Source of the DNA: Candidatus Woesearchaeota archaeon
GTDB lineage: Archaea > Nanoarchaeota > Nanoarchaeia > Woesearchaeales > JAGVZT01
Assembly: GCA_017608295.1 (NCBI GenBank)
Contig: JAFCGF010000008.1
Span: 24,097 to 88,096 of the forward strand
DNA: 64,000 nucleotides
Direction of reading: 5' to 3'
Positions 32,783 through 41,577 of the stretch are shown here, in pieces. The position numbers and the translations under genes were made by a program. Numbering within the stretch: the first letter of the stretch is position 1; every line of letters starts with the position of its first letter. The notes under the pieces are model-generated. The model made no database searches. It saw nothing but the letters and a program-made list of their open reading frames with translations, and had not been told where the DNA came from.

Positions 32783-33229
32783 CTAATTGGTGTCAGCCAT
32801 ATACTCTAACATCACATCGACACCGGAGATTCCCATGGAATGGAGCCAGTTCGCCTTCAGGCCATCAACACCTTTTTCTTTAAGTAACACCATTTCTTCA
32901 GGTGTCGAGATACATGCCTGATGATAGACACGAGCTTCAAGACCAGATACTCCACCTTGCTTAGCCTTCACCATCCCTTCTGGGGAGGAGATACAGGCCT
33001 CATGATACACGCGCGCTTCATGACCTTCAACACCACCCTGCTTTACCTTCACCATACCCTCAGGTGTGGAGATACAAGCTTGATGATACACACGAGCCTC
33101 TAGTCCTGTGATGTCATTCTCCCACAAGTACTTCATCGATTCCCGCGACGTGATACCAATTTCCCTATAAACTGGAATCATAGTGTGAGGTAAGGGTTCA
33201 GTTTCAGTATTTTTAGGTTCAGTTTCCAT
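32783..33229 (-). CDS. protein of ~27-residue tandem repeats
   Basis: The 148-residue protein has a short N-terminal part and then near-identical repeats of the form G-[LH]-EARVYH-[QE]-ACIS-[TS]-PEGMVK-x-KQGGV, three times, plus diverged copies before and after. The repeats are also similar at DNA level (about 81 nt each). The pattern (helix-turn-helix of 27 residues) suggests an alpha-solenoid. GGAGGA lies 6 nt before the ATG at 33229, which fixes the start. Function unknown. Confidence 0.6.
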   Translation of the reverse strand: METEPKNTETEPLPHTMIPVYREIGITSRESMKYLWENDITGLEARVYHQACISTPEGMVKVKQGGVEGHEARVYHEACISSPEGMVKAKQGGVSGLEARVYHQACISTPEEMVLLKEKGVDGLKANWLHSMGISGVDVMLEYMADTN

Positions 33230-33330
33230 AATCAGTCCTCCTATAAGCACTCACTAAAGAAGGAGTTTGGAGTTCTTTTTAAATTTTTCTACTCTGGAGA
33301 GGTAAAAAAAGTAGGAAAAACAAGATAAAA

Positions 33331-34257
33331 TCATCCCTTGAACAGGTTCCTGAGGAAGAACCAGAGGTTCGCAGGGCGCTCTGCAAGCCTTCGCATGAAG
33401 TAGGGGTACCAGTGCGTGCCGTAAGGGACATAAATTCTCACACGATAGCCTTTCTTGGCGAGCTTTTTCTGCAGCTTCGGCCTCACGCCATAGAGCATCT
33501 GGAACTCGAACCTCCTGTTGAGTATCTTCTGCTCTTTTGTTTCCTTCTTCACTGTGTTGATAATCGTCTCATCATGTGTCGCGATGCACGGGTAGGTTCC
33601 GTTTGCCAGGGATGTATCAGAGAACAGGATGCCTGCGAGATAGAGGAAATTATGGTCAACCATCTTCTTCTCCTTGAAGGCGATGTCTTCCGGCTCATCG
33701 TACGCGCCTTTGCATAGGCGTACACTCGCTCCAAGCTCAATGAGTTCCTTCACGTCAGCCTCGCTTCGCATGAGATAGCTCTGGATGACCACGCCAATGT
33801 TCTTGTAGGTCTTGTGCAGCTTCCTGTAGAGGGCAAGAGTCCTATCAACACAATCACTGTCCTCCATATCTATGCGCACAGTCAGCTTGTGCTTTTTCGC
33901 CTTCTTGGCAATCTTCCGCATCAGGCTCTCGCACAGCTTCTTGTCGATATCAAGGCCGAGCTGCGTGAGTTTGACTGAGATGTTCGCAGTCAATTCATCC
34001 TTAGCGATGGCATCCAGAATCTCCAGGCAGGCCTCTGCTGCTGCCTCTGCTTCTTCTTTCTCTGAGACTGATTCACCAAGATGGTCCAGTGAGACCATCA
34101 TGCCTGCTTCATTGAGCTTCTTGACAGCATCGACAGCATCCTCAAGAGTCTCGCCAGCGACAAATCTCCGCGAGAAGTATCTGGCGCCAGGAGCCTTGGA
34201 GAAGATGAGCATCAGGAGCTTCGATTTGGACATGAGCAATAGGAGTTTTTTCAGCAT
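33331..34257 (-). CDS. proline dehydrogenase (paralogue 1)
   Basis: The 308-residue TIM-barrel protein resembles the PRODH domain of PutA, which oxidises proline to pyrroline-5-carboxylate with FAD. Visible features include RRFVAGETLEDAVDAVKKL, VSLDHLGESV, VRLCKGAYDEPEDIAFK, IATHDETII, FEFQMLYGVRP and the C-terminal RRLAERPANLWF. The start at 34257 (MLKKLLLLMSKSK) follows a TATA-like TTATATACC at about the right distance. The remaining upstream frame is antisense to the divergent gene at 34315. No pyrroline-5-carboxylate dehydrogenase gene is in view. Confidence 0.85.
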   Translation of the reverse strand: MLKKLLLLMSKSKLLMLIFSKAPGARYFSRRFVAGETLEDAVDAVKKLNEAGMMVSLDHLGESVSEKEEAEAAAEACLEILDAIAKDELTANISVKLTQLGLDIDKKLCESLMRKIAKKAKKHKLTVRIDMEDSDCVDRTLALYRKLHKTYKNIGVVIQSYLMRSEADVKELIELGASVRLCKGAYDEPEDIAFKEKKMVDHNFLYLAGILFSDTSLANGTYPCIATHDETIINTVKKETKEQKILNRRFEFQMLYGVRPKLQKKLAKKGYRVRIYVPYGTHWYPYFMRRLAERPANLWFFLRNLFKG

Positions 34258-34314
34258 AATATCCTTCGAGAGAAAAAGGTATATAAGGGTTTCTGCGTCT
34301 TTAAAATCAGGGGA

Positions 34315-35085
34315 ATGGTAAATACAGGCACATCGTACGGCTGGAAGCGGAAGGGGAATTCGCATTTTGTGATTGTCGCTCCGCACGGGGTGATGCATGA
34401 CGATGACTACACTGACGAGCTTGCGGACATTATCGCTGAGATTCTCGACGCGTATGTCGTCGTGAACGACACGTATATGAAAGAGACGAACCGCAACGCC
34501 AAGGCTGACGGATCGAACGTGGAGAACTTCAATCGGCTGGCGTGGACTGGAAAACGCTATTCCTGGAAGAAGAAAAAGCCAGCGATGAAGGAATTCTATG
34601 ATGATATCAGCGCCTTCTGCGATGAGGCGCGCGGCAACTGTTCCTACAACCGCGCTGTCATTGTGTATGTGCACGGGATGGCAGATAGTGATGATGACAT
34701 AGGGATAGACATAGGGTGCGGGGCGCGGTTCGATGAAGGGGAGCTGAAAGGGACGCATGGGCTCAACACAAAGCATCCCAGTTCAGGAAACAATACAGGG
34801 GTTGTCCGTGCACTGCGAGAGCACATGCTCGCTCTCAAGGGTGAATTGGAGCAGCGCATCAAAGACGCTGGCCATGAATATTCAGTGGGTATCGCAGAGG
34901 CAACACGAATAGATCGCGACGGAAAAATCCTCAGGTTCGCTGCCTGGAGCAGATGGAACGGGGTGCAGTATCACGCAGGAAGCGATGACGTCTCATTCCA
35001 GCTCGAGGTGACACGCTCTCTGAGAAATGACCTCGAGGAAACTGGAAATATCATTGCTGACGCTATCTCAGATACGTATGAGTAA
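34315..35085 (+). CDS. N-formylglutamate amidohydrolase-like protein
   Basis: The 256-residue protein contains FVIVAPHGVMHDDDYTDELADIIAEIL, VVNDTYMKETNRNAKADGSNVENFNRL and YVHGM, then GIDIGCGARF. The order of an early 'APHG' strand, an Asn/Asp cluster and a 'HGM' strand resembles the N-formylglutamate amidohydrolase / poly-gamma-glutamate hydrolase fold, zinc-dependent peptidase relatives. The match is by pattern only. It is divergent from PRODH 1 and ends 33 nt before module 2 of the MNT/HEPN type. Confidence 0.45.
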   Translation: MVNTGTSYGWKRKGNSHFVIVAPHGVMHDDDYTDELADIIAEILDAYVVVNDTYMKETNRNAKADGSNVENFNRLAWTGKRYSWKKKKPAMKEFYDDISAFCDEARGNCSYNRAVIVYVHGMADSDDDIGIDIGCGARFDEGELKGTHGLNTKHPSSGNNTGVVRALREHMLALKGELEQRIKDAGHEYSVGIAEATRIDRDGKILRFAAWSRWNGVQYHAGSDDVSFQLEVTRSLRNDLEETGNIIADAISDTYE

Positions 35086-35112
35086 AGCTTATATATGTCC
35101 AATAACTTTACT
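35081..35112. promoter_or_regulatory. inverted repeat flanking TATA box of MNT/HEPN module 2
   Basis: Arms AGTAAAG (35081-35087) and CTTTACT (35106-35112) are perfect reverse complements separated by 18 nt that contain the TATA-like CTTATATATG. The element overlaps the stop codon of the preceding gene and ends 7 nt before the ATG at 35119. It is likely an autoregulatory operator. Confidence 0.5.
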
Positions 35113-35118
35113 TCTCAA

Positions 35119-35646
35119 ATGAGAACTTTAGTTTCCAATAAGCAGGACAAGGTCTTACAATTCTTCCTCGATAATCCAACCACAGAGATTCATCTTCGCA
35201 AGCTATCAAGAGAAACCAAAGTCTCACTGCCCTGGGTACGGAAGACTGTTGAAGAACTTCTCAAACAAGAGCTTGTGACACGAAGGCGGATGGGAGGACT
35301 AGTGCTTATCAGGGCAAACAGGGACAATGGGCGCTTCACTGACCTGAAAATGTGCACCAACCTCCGCTGCATCTGGTCATCGGGGCTTGTGCCTTTTCTT
35401 GCTGAAAAATTCGGGGAACCCGAAACCATCTGCCTCTTCGGCTCGTACAGCCGGGGAGAGGACATAGAGCGCAGTGATATTGATATCGCGGTCATAACGC
35501 ATCGGAGAGTGGAATTTGATCTTTCGGGATTCGAGAAAAAGCTCCGGAGACCAGTACATATTCTCCGGATTTCGCGTGACAAGATACAAAAAGAGTTCCA
35601 CGGCACATTAGCAAATGGCATAGTACTGTATGGCCATTTGCAATGA
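35119..35646 (+). CDS. HTH-MNT nucleotidyltransferase antitoxin (module 2)
   Basis: The 175-residue protein has an N-terminal winged helix (KVLQFFLDNPTTEIHLRKLSRETKVSLPWVRKTVEELLKQEL) and an MNT domain with CLFGSYSRGEDIERSDIDIAVI, a full G-S-x10-D-x-D motif. From the TATA at 35089-35097 the ATG at 35119 is the leaderless start; an ATG at 35095 lies inside the promoter. The HEPN gene overlaps its end by 4 nt (ATGA). Confidence 0.8.
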   Translation: MRTLVSNKQDKVLQFFLDNPTTEIHLRKLSRETKVSLPWVRKTVEELLKQELVTRRRMGGLVLIRANRDNGRFTDLKMCTNLRCIWSSGLVPFLAEKFGEPETICLFGSYSRGEDIERSDIDIAVITHRRVEFDLSGFEKKLRRPVHILRISRDKIQKEFHGTLANGIVLYGHLQ

Positions 35647-36074
35647 AAGAATTTGAAGTATATATTCAGGAAGGGAAGGTTGTAAGACGAAGTCCAGACG
35701 CTATTGAAGCGCGCTCACTTCTCACCCAGGCAAAGGAACGTCTTACGGACCTTGGCACATTACCTCTCAATAAGCAGAACGCATCATTCCGCTTCGAGGA
35801 CGCATATGAAGCCCTTCGTGAAGCTCTTCAAGCATTTCTTTCCTTAAAAGGTTATAAGCCCTATTCACACGAGGCGCTTCTTTCCTTCGCCAATGAACAC
35901 AATATCCTCTCTAAGGGAAAAATCGAACAGGTAGACCGCTACCGCAAGATGCGGCATGACATAACCTATCGCGCACAGAAAGTCTCAATAGATGAAGCTG
36001 AAGAGATTATCTGCTTTGTGAACCAAAATATGCCTTTGCTGGTTCGCCGCTTAAACAGGGAACTCATTTTTTGA
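35643..36074 (+). CDS. HEPN-domain toxin (module 2)
   Basis: A 143-residue helical protein with HEPN features: ARSLLTQAKERLTDL, FRFEDAYEALREALQAFLSLKGYKPYSHEALLSF, and the terminal motif KMRHDITYRAQKVS. The R-H-x3-Y form lacks a His at the Rx4-6H position. The pair with the HTH-MNT gene is a typical type VII-like toxin-antitoxin. The ORF overlaps the convergent PRODH 2 by 11 nt. Confidence 0.72.
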   Translation: MKEFEVYIQEGKVVRRSPDAIEARSLLTQAKERLTDLGTLPLNKQNASFRFEDAYEALREALQAFLSLKGYKPYSHEALLSFANEHNILSKGKIEQVDRYRKMRHDITYRAQKVSIDEAEEIICFVNQNMPLLVRRLNRELIF

Positions 36075-36999
36075 ACAGATTCTTCACGAAGAACCAAAGG
36101 TTCGCAGGGCGCTCTGCAAGACGCCTCACAAAATAAGGATACCAGTGCTCTCCGTAGGGGACATAGGTCCGGACAGTATAGCCCTGGTCCTTGAGCTCTC
36201 TCTGTAGGTCATTCCTGATGCCATAGAGCATCTGGAACTCAAAATTCTCCTTGGGAACCTTATTGTCCTCTGCGAGCATGCATGTGTAAGACACGATATT
36301 CTCATCGTGCGTGGCGATGCAGGGCCGCACCCCGCGCTCCATCGCGTACTTGTCAAACAACAGGTCCTCAATGTCGCGGAAGGCCTGGTCCACATCTGCT
36401 TTTTCAGGGTAGGCGATGTCTTCAGCCTCCTTGTAGGCTCCCTTGCACAGGCGGACATTCACGCCGACATCAATCAGCTGCTCGATATCCTCGATGCTGC
36501 GGTAAAGCATCGTCTGGATGACAACACCCACATTATGGAAGTCTTCACGAAGGCGATAGTACAAGTCAAGAGTCCTTTGAGTGTGCTCAGAGCCCTCCAT
36601 GTCAATGCGTACAGTATTGCCATAGCTCTCAGCGCGGCCGACAATCTCCCGCACGCGCTCCTCGCAAAACTGCTCGTCCACATCAAAGCCGAGCTGGGTC
36701 AGCTTGAGGGAGAGGTTCGCGTCAAGATCATATTCGTTGATAGTGTCAAGAATCTCAAGACAGGCGTCAGCAGCCTCCTGAGCCTCCTCAACCGTCTCCA
36801 CAGACTCGCCGAGATGGTCAAGAGAAGCGATAATCCCCTCATCATTAAGGGCCTGGACAGCGCTGGCAGCCTCGTCAAGAGTGGAGCCCGCGACAAAGCG
36901 CTTGGACACATTCTTCACAAGAGGCCAGTTTGTGGCGATGTTCTGCAGCGCCTTTGATTTTGAGGCGTAAAGTAAGAGCGACCGTAGCAAATCTTCCAT
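36064..36999 (-). CDS. proline dehydrogenase (paralogue 2)
   Basis: The 311-residue protein is closely related to the PRODH at 33331. It shares KRFVAGSTLDEAASAVQALNDEG, SLDHLGESVETVEEA, VRLCKGAYKEAEDIAY, CIATHDENIV, FEFQMLYGIRNDL, VPYGEHWYPYFVRRLAERPANLWFF. Both have a similar N-terminus (LLRSLLLYASKSKALQ). The two copies bracket the amidohydrolase-like gene and module 2. Duplicate genes may have different substrates; P5C dehydrogenase is not present in the window. Confidence 0.85.
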   Translation of the reverse strand: MEDLLRSLLLYASKSKALQNIATNWPLVKNVSKRFVAGSTLDEAASAVQALNDEGIIASLDHLGESVETVEEAQEAADACLEILDTINEYDLDANLSLKLTQLGFDVDEQFCEERVREIVGRAESYGNTVRIDMEGSEHTQRTLDLYYRLREDFHNVGVVIQTMLYRSIEDIEQLIDVGVNVRLCKGAYKEAEDIAYPEKADVDQAFRDIEDLLFDKYAMERGVRPCIATHDENIVSYTCMLAEDNKVPKENFEFQMLYGIRNDLQRELKDQGYTVRTYVPYGEHWYPYFVRRLAERPANLWFFVKNLFKK

Positions 37000-37086
37000 A
37001 ACTATCCCCCATTGGAAAGGAAATCATTGCCTCTTTTAAGCGTTTCTTTCGCAAGCTTTAAATCACATGAGTTCCCATTACTATAC

Positions 37087-37950
37087 ATGGCTGCACGGGA
37101 CAGAGTGCTTGGTGCGCTCCAGAGCACGATACGCACCGGCTGGCACTTTTTCAAGGGATTGAGCCAGCACGACATCCAGGGGCTCTCCGCGGAGTTCGCC
37201 TTCTACTTCCTGCTTTCTTTGTTTCCCATGCTGCTCTTCTTCGCAGCCCTGCTCTCGCATCTCGCCAGCGTCCCTGAGACCCTGAACATCATCTTCAATT
37301 TCCTCGGTGCTGTCTTTCCCCCTGAGATTGTGAGCCTTGTCCAGCGCGACATCGGGAAATGGGTCGCTTCTGGAAGCGTTGCAGTGTTCTCTGTCAGCGT
37401 GCTACTGTATGGATGGTCCGGCTCAAGGGTGTTCGCGGTCATGCTCAAGGGATTCAACCGCATCTACGGCAAGCGGGAGCGGTCTGCTTTACGGATACGC
37501 ATGATGTCCACAACACTAGTGCTCGTGTCTGCTTTTGCCCTTGGCTCTGTGTTCCTCATCAATCTCTTCGCAAAGGAGCTGCGGACCGCCTTGGAGAATA
37601 AGCTGCCCTTCTTCATGGGAGTGTTCCTCACCTATCATGAACTCATCACCACGCCTCTCGTGATGTTCATTGTCGCGTTTGCGCTGTACAGGCTTTTTCC
37701 TGCCCCTAAACACAGCATCCGCGCCTCAGCAATGGGTGCCGCGTTTTTTACAGTGGCTACGTTCATCACGACCTCGTTTTTCAGGCTGTACACCCAGTAT
37801 TCTATGGTCAACTCATTGTATGGTGCGATTGGGACGATTATCATCGCCTTGATGTGGATGTACTTCCTCGGCACTATTTTCTTCATCGGCGCTGAGATTA
37901 ATGTCGCCATCCTGAATGAAGTCAAGCCTCACGCAGAGGAAGAAGACTAA
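37087..37950 (+). CDS. yihY: YihY/BrkB-family membrane protein
   Basis: The 287-residue protein has about six membrane helices and the YihY features: DIQGLSAEFAFYFLLSLFPMLLFFAALL near the N-terminus, FGSRVFAVMLKGFNRIYG-like segment, LYGWSGSRVFAVML, FPAPKHSIRASAMGAAFFTVATFI, and YGAIGTIIIALMWMYFLGTIFFIGAEINVA at the end. The family was once called RNase BN by mistake; its role is still unclear. The ATG at 37087 has a TATA-like TTTAAATC about 30 nt upstream; the upstream frame to 37012 is not needed. Confidence 0.88.
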   Translation: MAARDRVLGALQSTIRTGWHFFKGLSQHDIQGLSAEFAFYFLLSLFPMLLFFAALLSHLASVPETLNIIFNFLGAVFPPEIVSLVQRDIGKWVASGSVAVFSVSVLLYGWSGSRVFAVMLKGFNRIYGKRERSALRIRMMSTTLVLVSAFALGSVFLINLFAKELRTALENKLPFFMGVFLTYHELITTPLVMFIVAFALYRLFPAPKHSIRASAMGAAFFTVATFITTSFFRLYTQYSMVNSLYGAIGTIIIALMWMYFLGTIFFIGAEINVAILNEVKPHAEEED

Positions 37951-39815
37951 TCCAAAGACGGGCTTCTCGCGAGAATGTATGTGCTGAGAAGGAACGCCGT
38001 AAGTGCGACTGCTGCCTTCACAGCAACGAGTTCTATCTGCAATCCAGTGCCGTAGATGAGAAGCCTTTCGAGGCTTGTCAACCCAAGAGTCAAAGGAGAC
38101 CAGTACGCAATCTTGAACATCACACCAGACATCCCATCCAGAGGGAACAATAATCCCGAGAGGAACATCATAGGAATCGCAAGAACAAGAGAAGTAAGCA
38201 GTGCGCTGTTCTCAGACTTGGAAAACGCACCAATCAAGAAACCAAGAGAAGAAAACAGGAAGGAGATGAGCAGCAGTGCAGGAATGAGATACCAGTCAAA
38301 AGTATAACGCACCCCCAACACAAAGACCACGCCGAACATCAGCGCAAGCTGGACAGCGCACAGCACAACAATGAAGAGAAGCTTCTGGAACAGGTTCAGC
38401 ACAAGAGGGAGGGGACTCAAAAGAGTACGGAACATTGTCATGCTTCGCCTCTCACCGACAATAGCCATCGATGATATCAAAAGCGTGAGAAACAACAAAA
38501 CCACGAGCATCATGTTCGGCGCAAGGAATTCCAGCATAGGCTTGTCAGGATAGCTTTCCACAGAATCAAGCGTGACAGCACGGACTATATTGGCTGGGTC
38601 TTTCTCTGTGTATTCATCCAACAAAACGGTTGTAGCATTCAAATCCTCCTCAAGAGTCAGAATCTGCTCGGTAAGGTTCACCACAATGGTGTCAATCTCG
38701 ATAATCTCTCCCTTCAGCCTTTCCTGGATGTCATTCACCTCTCCCAGAATAAGGTTGACAAAGGATAGGTCATCCTGGCTCGGGGTGAGGTTCCGTGAAG
38801 AGAGAGTCCCTATTGTGTCGTTGATGGCAAGCGAGAGGTTGGTGTATTTATCTTCAACAAGCGTGCTTGCGTTCTCCAGCAGGGTAGAATAATCCAGCAC
38901 ATCTTCCCTGGTTGACTCATAGCGCGCAATCGCGGCATCAATTTGAGATATGCTCTCGTTCAGCGCCTCACACTCTCCAAGGTCAAAGGTACAGTTTGTG
39001 CAGTTCAGGCAGAAGGTATCATATACTGAGTAGAGTTCCTGAAGCTGCTCTTCAAGAGGCTCGAGTTCTTCTGTCCTGCTGAGAATGTCATCAGTCACGT
39101 TAGTCAGCTTGTCCTGCAGGAAGCTCACGTTCTCTGCGATGCCGATGACCTGTGAGGCCTGCTTCAACTCATCAACAAGCTCATCAAGTGTAACGTTCAC
39201 CCGCGACAGGGCATCTGTTCCGGGAATGGGCTCTATGCCCGCGAGGCTCTCGTTGAGGGCCAGCGCACGCTCCTGAATCGCCAACACAACTCCCCTGCTA
39301 AAGGACAGGTGCTTCACGACATACTTGAGCTTTGTGTTGAGCTCATCCAGCGCAATCCATGCAGCACCCACGAATTCAACAGCAATATCCTCGTTCAGCT
39401 CATTCACCATGGACTCCATGGCTGTACGGATGCTGAACGCGACCTGTCCCTTGGAATTATCCAATAACAGGGTGAGCATTGAGCCGCTTCCCTCGCGGAT
39501 GTCCTTGGAAAAGTCCTCAGGGATGAATAAAGCGCCTCTCAATTCTCCCTGCTCCACCATCTTCCATGTCTCGAGCTCGCATTGCTCTTCAGGCGAGACC
39601 AGGGAGAAATCATAGGGCAGAGTGAAGGAATCATCATTATTGCAGTAGCCGAGCTTCACGCTCTCAAGGTACTGCTCACTGCTCTGGCTGTCTGCGAGGC
39701 TGCCGAGGATGAACATGATGACAACAGGAGTGAGCACGACAAGCACGAGGTTCTTCCTGTCGCGGAAGAACAGCCTCATGTCCTTCAGGAAGACCGAGAT
39801 GAGGCCGAGGTTCAT
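37947..39815 (-). CDS. ABC-2 type permease with large extracytoplasmic coiled-coil
   Basis: The 622-residue protein has one N-terminal membrane helix (about 23-43), a long soluble region (about 50-430) with several predicted coiled coils (SRTEELEPLEEQLQELYSVYD, VNLTEQILTLEEDLNATT) and four cysteines (CLNCTNC...C). Five or six helices follow at the C-terminus (from about 430). This is the plan of the YhgE/Pip-like ABC-2 exporters. It overlaps the upstream ABC ATPase gene by 4 nt and so is the membrane partner of that ATPase. The substrate is unknown. Confidence 0.85.
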   Translation of the reverse strand: MNLGLISVFLKDMRLFFRDRKNLVLVVLTPVVIMFILGSLADSQSSEQYLESVKLGYCNNDDSFTLPYDFSLVSPEEQCELETWKMVEQGELRGALFIPEDFSKDIREGSGSMLTLLLDNSKGQVAFSIRTAMESMVNELNEDIAVEFVGAAWIALDELNTKLKYVVKHLSFSRGVVLAIQERALALNESLAGIEPIPGTDALSRVNVTLDELVDELKQASQVIGIAENVSFLQDKLTNVTDDILSRTEELEPLEEQLQELYSVYDTFCLNCTNCTFDLGECEALNESISQIDAAIARYESTREDVLDYSTLLENASTLVEDKYTNLSLAINDTIGTLSSRNLTPSQDDLSFVNLILGEVNDIQERLKGEIIEIDTIVVNLTEQILTLEEDLNATTVLLDEYTEKDPANIVRAVTLDSVESYPDKPMLEFLAPNMMLVVLLFLTLLISSMAIVGERRSMTMFRTLLSPLPLVLNLFQKLLFIVVLCAVQLALMFGVVFVLGVRYTFDWYLIPALLLISFLFSSLGFLIGAFSKSENSALLTSLVLAIPMMFLSGLLFPLDGMSGVMFKIAYWSPLTLGLTSLERLLIYGTGLQIELVAVKAAVALTAFLLSTYILARSPSLD

Positions 39816-40567
39816 CGCTTCTTCCCCCCTTTTGTGAGAAGAGAGACAAAGGCCTCCTCAAGAGTGGAGCCGTACTTCTTCTTCAGGCCCTTCGGAGTGT
39901 CCTGTGTAACCATGGCGCCTTGGCGGATGATGGCGATGCGGTCGCACAGCCTGTCGACCTCCTCCAGATAATGAGACGTGTACAGGATAGTGACGCCCTG
40001 CTCGCGCAGGCGCTCGATGACCTCCCACAGGCCGTTCCTCGATATGGGGTCAACGCCCACAGTGGGCTCGTCGAGATACACGATAGAGGGCTCGTGCATC
40101 AAAGCGATGCCCATGTTCAGGCGCTTCTTCATCCCTCCAGAGAGAGCTGAGGCGCGGGCATTCTTCTTGCGGGTGAGCCCGAGGAGCTTGAGAAGGGATG
40201 AAGCCTGGCCTTCCAGCTGCTTGTGGGAGATGCCGTAGAGTGAGCCGAAGTACACCAGATTCTCGTTCACAGTGAGCCGGTTGTAGAAGCTGTCCTCCTG
40301 GGGCGCCCAGCCCACAAGGGGCTTCACGCGCCTCCTGTCAGAGATAGGCACTCCGTTAACAGTCGCGTCCCCTGAAGTAGGCCTAAGATAGCCGGTGAGC
40401 ATCTTGATGAGCGTGGACTTTCCAGCGCCGTTCGGGCCAAGCAAGCCAAAGACCTCGCCCTTGCGTATAGAAAAGGAGAGATTATCCACTGCAGTAAAGC
40501 GCTTCCTGCTGAGCAAGGAGCGGTATTCCTTTGTCAGCCCGTTCACAACAAGTATGTCCTCTGCCAC
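39812..40567 (-). CDS. ABC transporter ATP-binding protein
   Basis: The 251-residue protein has Walker A GPNGAGKST (44-52), Q-loop WAPQED, signature LSGGMKKRLNMGIAL, Walker B IVYLDEPTVGVDP and the switch His in SHYLEEV. The segments match ABC-2 exporter ATPases of the drug/lipid/polysaccharide type. GTG at 40567 is the best start: GGAGGAGG lies about 12 nt upstream, with a TATTTAAGG TATA-like element near 40594. The longer open frame to 40663 has no such signals. It precedes the permease with a 4-nt overlap. Confidence 0.9.
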   Translation of the reverse strand: MAEDILVVNGLTKEYRSLLSRKRFTAVDNLSFSIRKGEVFGLLGPNGAGKSTLIKMLTGYLRPTSGDATVNGVPISDRRRVKPLVGWAPQEDSFYNRLTVNENLVYFGSLYGISHKQLEGQASSLLKLLGLTRKKNARASALSGGMKKRLNMGIALMHEPSIVYLDEPTVGVDPISRNGLWEVIERLREQGVTILYTSHYLEEVDRLCDRIAIIRQGAMVTQDTPKGLKKKYGSTLEEAFVSLLTKGGKKR

Positions 40568-40655
40568 AGCACAGGTTATCCTCCTCCACCTTAAATAGCT
40601 TTTGAGGGCGGCAGTGCGGAAATCTTGCACTAGTGCGCACTCCGCCGAAAGACTT

Positions 40656-40671
40656 ATTAACAATAGTTAAT
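40656..40671. promoter_or_regulatory. inverted repeat upstream of ferritin gene
   Basis: Perfect arms ATTAAC (40656-40661) and GTTAAT (40666-40671) with a 4-nt spacer AATA, 23-38 nt before the ferritin ATG at 40694. The position overlaps the expected TATA region. A metal-dependent regulator (DtxR-like) would be a natural binder at a ferritin promoter, but this is inference. Confidence 0.4.
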
Positions 40672-40693
40672 TTAGTGAGCTTGGTGAATATCT

Positions 40694-41209
40694 ATGACCC
40701 TAAAAGAAAATGTACAAACTGTTATCAACGAGCAGATAAACCACGAGTTGCATTCTGCATACCTCTATCTCTCAATGGCCTCGTATTTCGAGTCCATCGC
40801 GCTCCCGGGCTTTGCCCACTGGATGCGCAACCAGGCAGAGGAGGAAAAGTTCCACGCGATGAAGTTCTTCGACTATGTTGTTGAGCGGGGCGGAAGAGTG
40901 ACACTGACTACTATCGACGCCCCACAGACAGAGTGGAAGTCTCCGCTGGAGGTATTCAAGGCTGCTTTAGCGCATGAGCAGAAAGTGACTGCCCTCATTT
41001 ATAACATCGCGGATGTCGCTATCGCTGAGAAGGACCATGGCACCAAAGTCATGCTCGACTGGTTCATCACAGAACAGGTTGAGGAAGAAGCTTCTGCGCA
41101 GGAGATTGTCGACAAGCTGTCGATGCTCGAAGGAAGCAAGCAGGGGCTCTTCTTGCTGGACAAGGAGCTCGGTGCACGGCCTCCGGCGACTCCACCTCCT
41201 GCTGAGTAG
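40694..41209 (+). CDS. ferritin (FtnA type)
   Basis: The 171-residue four-helix protein has the complete ferroxidase set of bacterial FtnA: Glu18, Glu51, His54, Glu95, Gln128 and Glu131. It oxidises and stores iron as a 24-mer. The C-terminus ends with a proline-rich ARPPATPPPAE tail in place of a longer fifth helix. The gene is single, with its own promoter and an inverted repeat upstream. It is divergent from the ABC transporter genes. Confidence 0.92.
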   Translation: MTLKENVQTVINEQINHELHSAYLYLSMASYFESIALPGFAHWMRNQAEEEKFHAMKFFDYVVERGGRVTLTTIDAPQTEWKSPLEVFKAALAHEQKVTALIYNIADVAIAEKDHGTKVMLDWFITEQVEEEASAQEIVDKLSMLEGSKQGLFLLDKELGARPPATPPPAE

Positions 41210-41244
41210 ATAGTTTTAAATATCTCCGAAGCCAGGAATTCGGC

Positions 41245-41577
41245 ATGGCATTCGACGATGACGATGAGGTAGTGGACTTTGAAGATCCTGAGGACGTTGA
41301 GCTTCTCATGGAGACAGGCCGGAAAGATGAAGACATCTATGACGACAAAGGCCGCGAGCAGCTTGTCGAGGATGACGAAATCGAGGGCTGGGAAGAGGGC
41401 TTCATGAAGGGAGCAGAAGGCGGCGGACAGGACGCGAAATGCCGCAAGTGCGGCAAGGTCCTGATGGGCCCTGAAGAGATTGTCGAGAAGAAAATCCGAG
41501 GGCATATTCTCAGGTTTTGCTCAGAACTCTGCGGAGACGCATATGAGGAAGAGGTAGACGAGCACCTCGATCAATAG
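41245..41577 (+). CDS. acidic protein with C-terminal treble-clef/TRASH-like zinc motif
   Basis: The 110-residue protein has a very acidic N-terminal half (DDDDEVVDFEDPEDVELL) and a C-terminal Cys cluster CRKCGKVLMGPEEIVEKK...FCSELCGDAYEEE. The spacing (CxxC-x~20-CxxxC) is that of a small treble-clef/TRASH-like metal site. It lies right after ferritin on the same strand, which may hint at metal handling. It overlaps the convergent deaminase gene by 7 nt. Confidence 0.6.
   Translation: MAFDDDDEVVDFEDPEDVELLMETGRKDEDIYDDKGREQLVEDDEIEGWEEGFMKGAEGGGQDAKCRKCGKVLMGPEEIVEKKIRGHILRFCSELCGDAYEEEVDEHLDQ

Noticed and set aside
32783..33229. Tandem repeats as a non-coding array
   Set aside because: The repeats keep the reading frame without stops and have a ribosome-binding site and start, so they are coding.
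34258..34776. N-terminal extension of PRODH 1 on the minus strand
   Set aside because: It overlaps the amidohydrolase-like gene on the other strand and lies before the promoter that fits the ATG at 34257.
40627..40636. 10-bp palindrome GCACTAGTGC between ABC and ferritin genes
   Set aside because: It is short, not at a promoter position for either gene, and expected by chance.
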